Shown: in pieces, positions 5,502-12,197 of the stretch | Numbering within the stretch: the first letter of the stretch is position 1 | Layout of the letters: each line of letters starts with the position of its first letter | NCBI GenBank assembly: GCA_900767015.1 | Contig: CAAFXQ010000189.1 | Span: 1 to 12,197, forward strand | DNA length: 12,197 bases | Reading direction: 5' to 3' | DNA from: Clostridia bacterium | Lineage (GTDB): Bacteria; Bacillota; Clostridia; Oscillospirales; Acutalibacteraceae | Program-made: the position numbers and the translations under genes | The notes under the pieces: generated by a model | The model's input: only the letters and a program-made list of their open reading frames with translations | What the model was told of the DNA's origin: nothing | The model's database searches: none

Positions 5502-6986
5502 TTAACCTTCGGAAACAACGATTCCTCTTTCTTTTCTCATTTCGGCAAGCTCAACCGTGATTTTCTCTTTCTTTTCGCCGACGATATCATAGAAGAACAT
5601 CGGAACAGCGGTCAGAAGCAGGCTGATACCCGGAACGATGGAAACGAGAGCAAACATCGCAAAACGCTGCGGGTCACCCATGTTCATCGCCATTTCAACG
5701 ATTGCCTCGGGCTTTGAGTTCATCGCCGCAACATCGATATGAACGATCATGTACATCAGAATGATAACAACCGTTGCAAAGGCGTTGCCGAGCTTGTTGA
5801 CGAACGACTGACAAGCCGAACCGACGGCCGTATCACGGTAACCGGTTTTCCATTCGATATAGTCAAGACAGTCGCAGACCATAGCACCGGAAACAACATT
5901 GATAACGCCGAGCGGAATACTCGAAATAATCATAAACGGAATACAGATAATCAGATTCTGTGTTGTCCAGCCGACTATCAGCGTAACAACGCTTGCCGCA
6001 AAGCCGCCGAGGCACGAAGAAATCATCAGAGTTCTGTATTCGAACTTTTTGAAAAGCTTCGGCATTAAAAGCATCGTGCCGAACATACCGACAGCGGCGC
6101 AGACCTGAATCACAAGCGCAACGGTCGAAATATTCGACTGATACTGCTCGACGGTCGTCGGCTTGCTGCCGATATAAAGTCCGGAATACCGGGCAACGTG
6201 CGGCGCCGCAGACTGAAGCATATAGCGGCCGAACGAAAGAATACCGGAAATAACAACCAGCATGAGCGGTTTACAGTGGAAAATACGATAAAGCGTTGAC
6301 GGCTCGTTCGGGTCACGTTTCGTGGCGTTCGGAATGTTGATTCTCTCTTTGACCTTGAACGACGAAATCGAGAACAGCGGCATACCGATGACGGACATCG
6401 AAATCGCCATGATGGCGTACTTGAGCACATCGGGGTTCGAGCTTTTTGCGGTAAAATAGCCGACAATCATCGGAAGTGCAACCGTTACCGCAGAGCCGAC
6501 GCCGCCGACAGTACGTCCGTAGGAGATGATTCTGCCTCTCTCCTTCGGGTTCGGCGTCATCAGGTTCGGCATACTCCAGAACGGAACGTCGCTCGAGGTG
6601 TAAATCATACCCCAAAGGACATAGACAACGGCAACGTAAACATACATACCCTTTGTCCGTTCGGAAATGTCAAAGCCCAACGGCGGCAGGAACATGAGAA
6701 TGGTAAGGATTGCAATCGGGATTGCCGTAACAACCGGGTACGGGCGAAGTCTGCCCTTTTTGGTCTGATGCCGGTCAACAATCATGCCCATAAGCGGATC
6801 GTTGACAGCGTCCCATACTCTCGCCAGAAGCATCAGCAAAATGACGAACATCGCATCGAGTGCCAATACGTTCATGTAATAGTCCGTGATATAGCTTGAC
6901 ATACAGCTATAAACAAGACCCTGTCCGAGAGCCGCAATGGAATAGGCTCTCACTTCACTTTTTGACGCATAGTTTTTTTCTTCCAT
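5502..6986 (-). CDS. Second GPH-family (MelB-type) sugar:cation symporter
   Basis: This 494-residue transporter with about twelve membrane segments is of the same GPH/MFS_2 family as the gene at 302-1843, but clearly a different subtype. The signature is canonical: ARVWDAVNDPLMG with Asp59 and Asp63, then DRHQTKKGRLRPY (71-83). The central loop motif CDCLDYIEWKTGYRD, followed by FVNKLGNAF, is also present. The ATG at 6986-6984 has AGGAGG (6997-6992) at 5 bases, and homologues start about ten residues before the first helix, as here. This puts the start 37 bp inside the 3' end of trkH, so the ribosome binding site is translated as part of TrkH. Co-transcription with trkA and trkH is likely. 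It would import a glycoside or sugar using a cation gradient; the substrate is unknown. Confidence 0.9.
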   Translation of the reverse strand: MEEKNYASKSEVRAYSIAALGQGLVYSCMSSYITDYYMNVLALDAMFVILLMLLARVWDAVNDPLMGMIVDRHQTKKGRLRPYPVVTAIPIAILTILMFLPPLGFDISERTKGMYVYVAVVYVLWGMIYTSSDVPFWSMPNLMTPNPKERGRIISYGRTVGGVGSAVTVALPMIVGYFTAKSSNPDVLKYAIMAISMSVIGMPLFSISSFKVKERINIPNATKRDPNEPSTLYRIFHCKPLMLVVISGILSFGRYMLQSAAPHVARYSGLYIGSKPTTVEQYQSNISTVALVIQVCAAVGMFGTMLLMPKLFKKFEYRTLMISSCLGGFAASVVTLIVGWTTQNLIICIPFMIISSIPLGVINVVSGAMVCDCLDYIEWKTGYRDTAVGSACQSFVNKLGNAFATVVIILMYMIVHIDVAAMNSKPEAIVEMAMNMGDPQRFAMFALVSIVPGISLLLTAVPMFFYDIVGEKKEKITVELAEMRKERGIVVSEG

Positions 6987-8461
6987 ATTATCCTCCTTTT
7001 CACAGCACCGAGGGTGCCTTTCCACGTTGTGGGACTGAACAAAACGAGCATCGGGAAATATTCAAGCCGTCCCGCCAGCATATCAAATATCAGAACAATT
7101 TTTGACAGCGGAGAAAACGAGCTGTAATTTCCCGTCGGTCCGACCAATTCAAGACCGGGGCCGATATTGTTCATCGTCGCCGCAACAGCGGTCAGTGATG
7201 TTGTCATATCGTGCCCGTCAAGGCTTACCGTAAAGGCGGATATGACAAAAACAAGCATACAAACCACGAAGAAGGATGTTGTCCCTCTCAGCGTCTCATG
7301 GTCGATACGCTTTTTATCCAATTTGACGATTTTCACCCCTCTCGGGTGAATGACGGACGAGATTTCTCGAAGCGAGCTTTTGACAAGCAAAATGATTCTC
7401 GAAACCTTGATGCCGCCGCCGGTGCTTCCTGCGCTTGCTCCGATAAACATTAAAATAACAAGGATAAGCTTGGAAAGCTGCGGCCATGAATTGAAGTCTG
7501 CGGTCGCAAAGCCGGTTGTTGAAATAATCGAAGCGACGGAAAACGCCGCATTGTGAAACGCTGGAAACAGCTTTCCGCCGTAATTCACTTTATAAATATT
7601 CAGCGTGATGCAAATAACGGAAAACGAAATGATTCCGAGATACCAGCGAAGCTCCTCGCTTTTGAGCGCCTGACCGAACCGTTTTAAAAGCAAAAGGTAA
7701 TAGACAGAGAAATTCACGCCGAACAAAATCATAAATACGGTGACGACGCCCTGAAGATAGTAGCTGTTATAAAATCCGATGCTGGCGTTATGAATGGCAA
7801 AGCCGCCTGTACCGGCCGTACCGAAAGCGGTCGTCACCGAATCAAAAAACGGCATTCCGCCCGCAAGAAGCAGAACAATTTCCAAAAGCGTCATTGCAAA
7901 ATAAATCGCATACAGGATAAACGCCGTATACCGTACCTTCGGCACAAGCTTTCCGACCGACGGTCCCGGGCTTTCCGCTTTCATCAGCTGCATACTCGAG
8001 CCGCCGCCCGCAAGCGGAACAATCGCAAGCAGGAAAACCAACACGCCCATGCCGCCGATCCAATGGGTAAAGCTGCGCCAGAAAAGGGAACAGTGACAAA
8101 GCGCTTCAACATCGGTCAGGATACTCGCTCCCGTAGTCGTAAAGCCGGAAGCCGATTCAAAAACCGCATCGAGATAAAACGGTATCTCTCCCGTAAGCGT
8201 AAACGGAAGCGCCCCGACAAGGCTTAAGCCGATCCAGCTCAATCCCACGGTCACAAAGCCGTCCTTTGCGTAAAACACGCTTCGTTTCGGTTTCCTGACC
8301 GTCAGCAAAACACCGATTGCAAGGGAAATGAGCATGACAAGCGCATACATCTTCCACTGTGCTTCGCCGAAATATAAACCGACGCAAACCGGCAGAGCCA
8401 GACAAAGCGACATGATATTCATGACCCAGCCGAGCAGATACAAAATCATAAAATAGTTCAT
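6950..8461 (-). CDS. trkH: TrkH-family potassium uptake channel subunit
   Basis: This 503-residue membrane subunit of the Trk/Ktr potassium uptake system has four pore repeats. Each shows its selectivity-filter loop: TTGAS around Gly111, AGTGG around Gly219, STTGF around Gly317 and NNIGPG around Gly434. Also visible are HWIGGMG (133-139), the GASAGSTGGGIK gate-loop region (341-352) and the C-terminal GRLEYFPMLVLF. AAGGAG (8475-8470) lies 6 bases before the ATG and overlaps the trkA stop. The two genes are 10 bp apart, as expected for TrkA-gated TrkH. The protein ends in a basic tail of about 20 residues (KRRIIWKKK and on) beyond the usual family end. That tail is encoded by the segment running into and overlapping the start of the second GPH transporter. 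Confidence 0.95.
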   Translation of the reverse strand: MNYFMILYLLGWVMNIMSLCLALPVCVGLYFGEAQWKMYALVMLISLAIGVLLTVRKPKRSVFYAKDGFVTVGLSWIGLSLVGALPFTLTGEIPFYLDAVFESASGFTTTGASILTDVEALCHCSLFWRSFTHWIGGMGVLVFLLAIVPLAGGGSSMQLMKAESPGPSVGKLVPKVRYTAFILYAIYFAMTLLEIVLLLAGGMPFFDSVTTAFGTAGTGGFAIHNASIGFYNSYYLQGVVTVFMILFGVNFSVYYLLLLKRFGQALKSEELRWYLGIISFSVICITLNIYKVNYGGKLFPAFHNAAFSVASIISTTGFATADFNSWPQLSKLILVILMFIGASAGSTGGGIKVSRIILLVKSSLREISSVIHPRGVKIVKLDKKRIDHETLRGTTSFFVVCMLVFVISAFTVSLDGHDMTTSLTAVAATMNNIGPGLELVGPTGNYSSFSPLSKIVLIFDMLAGRLEYFPMLVLFSPTTWKGTLGAVKRRIIWKKKTMRQKVK

Positions 8462-8471
8462 TTCCGGCTCC

Positions 8472-9833
8472 TTATGAAAGAATATCGCTTAAGTCGTTGA
8501 GATCTTTATCTGTTGTCACAACAACAACCGTGTCGCCGATTTTTATGGAATCCTGACCGGAGGGAATAATCATTTTTCCGCCCCGTCCGATACAGCAAAT
8601 CAGCACATTTCTTCTGATACGAAGCTGGGAAAGCGGTGTACCGACGACCTCGCTTTCGCTTTTGACCTTGAATTCAAGCGCCTGCGCTTTGCCGCCGATA
8701 ATGTTGTAAAGAGTCTGAATACTGCTGCTCCCGGCGGAGTTGGTCAGCGCCCTGACATAGCTTAAAATCAGTTCGGCGGTGATATTTTTCGGATAGACAA
8801 CCGAACCGATCGGAAGCCGGTCGATGATTCCCTCAAAATTGAGTTTGTTAATTTTCGTGACGGTCTTTGCGCTGAAATTCGAACCGACATACAAAGACAG
8901 CATGATGTTTTCTTCATCGATATCGGTTATCGAAGCAAAACCGTCCGCCTCGGAAATTCCCTCTTCCAAAAGAAGCCTCTGGTCGCTTCCGTCGCCGTGG
9001 ATAATCAGCACATTCGCCGGCAAAATCGAGTTAAGATATTCGCACTGTGCCTTGTCCTTTTCGATTACCTTGACCTTAAAGCCGTATTCGCAAAGCTTTT
9101 GCGTCAGATAAACCGCAATTTTTCCGCCGCCGACAATAATCACCGAGCGAAGATGCTCGTTGGCGATGCCTGCCTTTTTGAAAAACTGCGTGCCGTCCTT
9201 ATGCGTTGTAATAAAAGAAATTTTATCGCCGGCATAAATCGTGACGTCTCCGGTCGGTATGATGACCTTGTCGCCCCGTTCAACGGCGCAGATGAGAATT
9301 CTGCCCGAAAGCTTACCGAGAGCGGATTTAATCTGAACGCCCGCAATCGGGGACTTTTCAGGCACCTCGGTTTTTAAAAGTTCAATTCTGCCCCGCTCAA
9401 AGGTATCCACCTCAATCGCCGAGGGAATCGAAAACAACCTTGCCATTTCGGAAGCGGCAACAAGCTCGGGGTTGATGATCATCGAAATTCCGAGCTTTTC
9501 TTTGATGAAGCTGCTTTCGGTTATGTAAACGGGATTTCTGACTCTTGCTATTGTTTTGCAGTCCGACGCCCTTTTGGCAATCATACAGCAAAGCAGATTC
9601 AGCTCGTCGGAATTCGTCATAACGATAAACAAATCCGCATATCTAATACCGGCCTCCTGCTGAACAAGATGAACCGCTCCGTTACCGACAATGCCCATAA
9701 CGTCCGCCGTTTCCGTAACACGGCGAATCGCTTCGGCATTGGTGTCGATCACCGTAATATCATGTCCGTCGTCAGCAAGCTGTTCGGCAAGAGCGGAACC
9801 GACCTTGCCGCAGCCGACAATTATAATATTCAT
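8472..9833 (-). CDS. trkA: TrkA, potassium uptake regulatory subunit with two RCK units
   Basis: This 453-residue cytoplasmic regulator binds NAD(H) and nucleotides and gates TrkH. It contains two tandem TrkA_N/TrkA_C units, which identifies TrkA and not the single-unit KtrA. The first Rossmann motif is VGCGKVG (Gly7, Gly9, Gly12) with the ribose-binding Asp30 in VID. The second is VGGGKI starting at Gly235, followed by VIEKD. Each half ends in a TrkA_C domain with IIPTGD or IIPSGQD and a GD(K/T) turn. The length fits the family. ATG 9833 has GGAGG six bases upstream, and the conserved MNIIIVGCG start supports it over an extension to 9893. It is the first gene of the trkA-trkH-GPH-yhhN run, with a promoter at 9900-9928. 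Confidence 0.95.
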   Translation of the reverse strand: MNIIIVGCGKVGSALAEQLADDGHDITVIDTNAEAIRRVTETADVMGIVGNGAVHLVQQEAGIRYADLFIVMTNSDELNLLCCMIAKRASDCKTIARVRNPVYITESSFIKEKLGISMIINPELVAASEMARLFSIPSAIEVDTFERGRIELLKTEVPEKSPIAGVQIKSALGKLSGRILICAVERGDKVIIPTGDVTIYAGDKISFITTHKDGTQFFKKAGIANEHLRSVIIVGGGKIAVYLTQKLCEYGFKVKVIEKDKAQCEYLNSILPANVLIIHGDGSDQRLLLEEGISEADGFASITDIDEENIMLSLYVGSNFSAKTVTKINKLNFEGIIDRLPIGSVVYPKNITAELILSYVRALTNSAGSSSIQTLYNIIGGKAQALEFKVKSESEVVGTPLSQLRIRRNVLICCIGRGGKMIIPSGQDSIKIGDTVVVVTTDKDLNDLSDILS

Positions 9834-9899
9834 GTCTGCCTCCGTAAAAACAAAAAGATAGGTATGAAAGATACATCTGTCTTTTATCAGCATTTCAAT

Positions 9900-9928
9900 A
9901 TTTTAACATATTGCCGTGCTTTTTTCCA
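9900..9928 (-). promoter_or_regulatory. Probable promoter of the trkA operon (extended -10)
   Basis: On the minus strand TGGAAA (9928-9923, 4 of 6) precedes a 17-base spacer and TAAAAT (9905-9900, 5 of 6), with TG one base upstream of the -10, a true extended -10 arrangement. Transcription near 9893 gives a leader of about 60 bases. No riboswitch-like structure, such as a c-di-AMP element, is recognisable in that short leader. Confidence 0.6.
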
Positions 9929-10023
9929 TATCTTTTTTTACAATCATATGAAATCCGCTGTGATTTTGATGTAGAATTTAAGGCTGATTTTTTGTTTGTT
10001 TTTGCCGAAAAAGTCCGTCCGTA

Positions 10024-10052
10024 TTGAATTTTCATATTACTTGTTGTAACAT
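10024..10052 (+). promoter_or_regulatory. Probable promoter of the GH31 gene
   Basis: TTGAAT (10024-10029) is followed by a 17-base spacer and TAACAT (10047-10052), each matching consensus in 4 of 6 positions. Transcription near 10059 would leave a leader of about 28 bases with AAAGGG before the ATG. Short inverted repeats overlap the region: TTAC, 5 bases, GTAA at 10037-10049, and GTAA, 3 bases, TTAC at 10059-10069. They could be an operator for a carbohydrate repressor, but this is tentative. The rest of the 253-bp divergent gap (about 9930-10020) is T-rich with no recognised element. Confidence 0.55.
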
Positions 10053-10086
10053 ATATCTGTAATTTTTACGGAAAGGGAACAAACAG

Positions 10087-12197
10087 ATGAACGAAGTATC
10101 AGAAAAATTCAAAAACACATTTTCCGTCACAGCCGAACCGAAAGCTCCGAAAGCAAGCATTTTCATCAAGAACAACTGCCGCTTTACGGTTCTGACGTCA
10201 AGGCTTTTACGGGTCGAATACGACAGGGACGGGATTTTCACCGACGAAATGACACAGGCGGTGCTGTCCCGTGATTTTCCGACCCCGGCCTATAAAATCA
10301 CACAGGAAGGCTCGGTCATCACCGTTGCCACAACGCATACCGTTTTCCGATACGATACGAAGAAAAGAAAGATGCTTTCCGTTTCGCTTAAAGGCGGCGA
10401 CACGGTCACCGACTTTAAAAAGGGCAATCTCAAGGGCACCTACCGTACGCTTGACATGGTCAACGGCTCAACGCCTCTTGAAGACGGACTGATAAGCCGC
10501 AGCGGCGTCAGCGTGGTGGACGACTCGAAAACCGTTATCATTAACCCCGACGGAACGATAAAAGAACGCAGAAAGTGCCTTGACGAATATTACTTCGCCT
10601 ACGGTCACGATTACAGAGCCTGTCTAAAAGATTTCTTCCGTCTTTCCGGCCGTGTGCCGCTCGTTCCCCGGTACTGTCTCGGCAACTGGTGGAGCCGCTA
10701 TAAGGCATACACACAGGACGAATATGTCAAGCTGATGAGCGACTTTATCGACAAGAAAATTCCGATTACCGTCGCCACGATTGACATGGACTGGCATTGG
10801 GTTGACGTGGAAAAACGGTTCGGCTATAAGGCGGAGTACAACCGCAAAAATCCGTTCGAAATCTTTCAGGGGCAAGGCTGGACGGGTTACAGCTGGAACA
10901 CCGAGCTTTTCCCCGACTATAAAAAAATGCTCTCTTGGCTTCGGGAAAAAGGCTTGAAGGTCACGATGAATCTTCACCCGGCGCAGGGTGTCCGTTCGTT
11001 TGAGGATATGTACCCCGAAATGGCACAGCGTATGGGCATTGACCCGAGCACCAAAAAGACCGTACGGTTCGACATCACCGACCCGAAATTTATTGAAGCT
11101 TATTTCGATGTGCTTCACAAGCCCTACGAAAAAGACGGCGTCGACTTCTGGTGGATCGACTGGCAGCAGGAAAAGACAACCAAAATCAAGGGGCTTGACC
11201 CGCTTTGGGCGCTCAACCATTATCACACCCTTGCCTTTACGGGCGAAAACAAGCGTCCGCTGATTCTTTCCCGCTTTGCCAAGGTCGGCTCGCACCGCTA
11301 TCCGCTCGGCTTTTCGGGCGATACCATCATCACCTGGGAAAGCCTTGACTTTCAGCCGTACTTTACCGTCACCGCCGCAAACGTCGGCTATACCTGGTGG
11401 AGCCACGACATCGGCGGCCATCAGCTCGGCTCAAGAAACGACGAGCTCTATGCCCGCTGGGTACAGTTCGGCGAGTACAGCCCGATCAACCGTCTTCATT
11501 CGACAAGCGACGAATTCATGGGTAAGGAGCCGTGGAAGTACTCCTACCCGGCCGGGCAGGCGGCGGTCAATGCGCTTCGGGAACGTCATGCGATGATTCC
11601 GTACATCTATTCGATGAACTACCGCACACACAAGGACGGTGTCGCTCTTTGCGAGCCGATGTATTACACCTACCCCGAAGAAAACGAAGCGTACGAAATC
11701 AAAAACGAATACTTCTTCGGAAGCGAGCTTCTTGTCGTCCCCGTCACAAGTCCGATGAACAAAACGACCAACCTTGCCGCCACGAAGGTTTGGCTTCCCG
11801 ACGGCATCTGGACGGATATTTATAACGGAAGAATCTACAAGGGCGGCCGCACCGTCACGATGTACCGGGGAATCGAAAGTATCCCCGTTCTTGCCAAGGA
11901 GGGAGCGATTCTTCCGCTTTCCTCGAACGACAAGGACAACGACTATTCGAACCCGACCGACATGACCGTCCGTATTTTCAGCGGAAACAACACCTTCGAC
12001 CTGTATGAGGACGACGGTGAAACGCTCAACTTCGAAAACGGTGAATTTGCAATTACAAAAATGCGGGTCAGAAAAGCCGCCGACAGTCTGCTGTTCACGG
12101 TCGGAAAGACCGAGGGCGACCTGAGCGTCATACCGCAGAAGCGAAGCTACACCTTTGTTTTCGAAAACGTCGCCGACTGCAAAAGTCTTACGGTAAA
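10087..12197 (+). CDS. Glycoside hydrolase family 31 enzyme (alpha-glycosidase), 3' end beyond window
   Basis: The open frame starts at ATG 10087 (AAAGGG about 9 bases upstream) and is still open at the window edge after 703 codons. GH31 enzymes are retaining alpha-glycosidases acting on glucosides, xylosides, galactosides and others. Domains: an N-terminal beta-sandwich (about 1-190, with RVEYDRDGIFTDEMTQ), a TIM barrel with LGNWWSRY and IDMDWHW (233-238), the probable nucleophile Asp358 in DFWWIDWQQ, the probable acid/base Asp441 in WWSHDIGGH, and RLHSTS and EPW just after. C-terminal beta domains include LYEDDGET (about 640). There is no signal peptide, so it should act in the cytoplasm on imported substrates. 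The nucleophile is followed by WQQ instead of the common MNE. Divergent from trkA; the substrate is not assignable by eye. Confidence 0.92.
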   Translation, partial: MNEVSEKFKNTFSVTAEPKAPKASIFIKNNCRFTVLTSRLLRVEYDRDGIFTDEMTQAVLSRDFPTPAYKITQEGSVITVATTHTVFRYDTKKRKMLSVSLKGGDTVTDFKKGNLKGTYRTLDMVNGSTPLEDGLISRSGVSVVDDSKTVIINPDGTIKERRKCLDEYYFAYGHDYRACLKDFFRLSGRVPLVPRYCLGNWWSRYKAYTQDEYVKLMSDFIDKKIPITVATIDMDWHWVDVEKRFGYKAEYNRKNPFEIFQGQGWTGYSWNTELFPDYKKMLSWLREKGLKVTMNLHPAQGVRSFEDMYPEMAQRMGIDPSTKKTVRFDITDPKFIEAYFDVLHKPYEKDGVDFWWIDWQQEKTTKIKGLDPLWALNHYHTLAFTGENKRPLILSRFAKVGSHRYPLGFSGDTIITWESLDFQPYFTVTAANVGYTWWSHDIGGHQLGSRNDELYARWVQFGEYSPINRLHSTSDEFMGKEPWKYSYPAGQAAVNALRERHAMIPYIYSMNYRTHKDGVALCEPMYYTYPEENEAYEIKNEYFFGSELLVVPVTSPMNKTTNLAATKVWLPDGIWTDIYNGRIYKGGRTVTMYRGIESIPVLAKEGAILPLSSNDKDNDYSNPTDMTVRIFSGNNTFDLYEDDGETLNFENGEFAITKMRVRKAADSLLFTVGKTEGDLSVIPQKRSYTFVFENVADCKSLTV

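Noticed and set aside
7790..8227. A 145-codon plus-strand open frame
   Set aside because: It lies opposite trkH, has a strongly basic, low-complexity composition and no family motif.
9834..9892. Riboswitch such as a c-di-AMP element ahead of trkA
   Set aside because: The leader is only about 60 bases and shows no recognisable conserved core or terminator; too short for the known ydaO-type element.
10624..11421. A 265-codon open frame on the minus strand
   Set aside because: It is antisense to the GH31 catalytic domain, whose motifs are intact on the plus strand; long antisense frames arise from its codon bias.

Overview
This window looks like chromosomal DNA from a low-to-mid GC Gram-positive anaerobe of the Clostridia, probably an uncultured gut-type lineage. 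The pointers are strong AGGAGG-type ribosome binding sites, near-consensus sigma-A promoters with 17-bp spacers, a TrkA/TrkH potassium system, two glycoside-pentoside-hexuronide (GPH/MelB-type) sugar symporters, a family 31 glycoside hydrolase and a YhhN-type lysoplasmalogenase (plasmalogens are common in anaerobic Clostridia). The assignment is inference; there is no rRNA or other taxonomic marker here. I see no tRNA, rRNA, CRISPR, insertion sequence or phage genes, and no gene-free gap over 300 bp. The longest gaps are 112-301, 2645-2867 and 9834-10086; all hold promoters or terminators.

Left block, minus strand (1-2710): the 5' end of an unrecognised gene (1-111) leaves the window behind a perfect consensus promoter. 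Upstream of it, and separated from it by a terminator, is a two-gene operon: a zinc-ribbon membrane protein (1844-2644) followed with no gap by a GPH transporter (302-1843), with its own promoter at 2676-2704.

Middle, plus strand (2830-4700): a full-length ComM/YifB-type AAA+ ATPase (2868-4394), then an 81-residue hypothetical protein and a hairpin terminator. This unit converges on the next block.

Right-centre, minus strand (4719-9928): an apparent four-gene run in the order trkA, trkH, a second GPH transporter, yhhN. The junctions are tight: 10 bp, a 37-bp overlap, then 69 bp containing a hairpin. TrkA and TrkH make a regulated potassium uptake channel. The GPH protein would bring in a sugar or glycoside with a cation, and YhhN acts on ether lysolipids.

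Right end, plus strand (10024-12197): a GH31 alpha-glycosidase with no signal peptide, truncated by the window edge and divergent from trkA. A cytoplasmic GH31 enzyme close to two GPH symporters fits import of small oligosaccharides or glycosides followed by intracellular hydrolysis, but the substrate cannot be read from the sequence.

The most unusual arrangement is the coupled zinc-ribbon membrane protein and GPH transporter pair. The rest is largely recognisable housekeeping or carbohydrate metabolism in a non-standard order.
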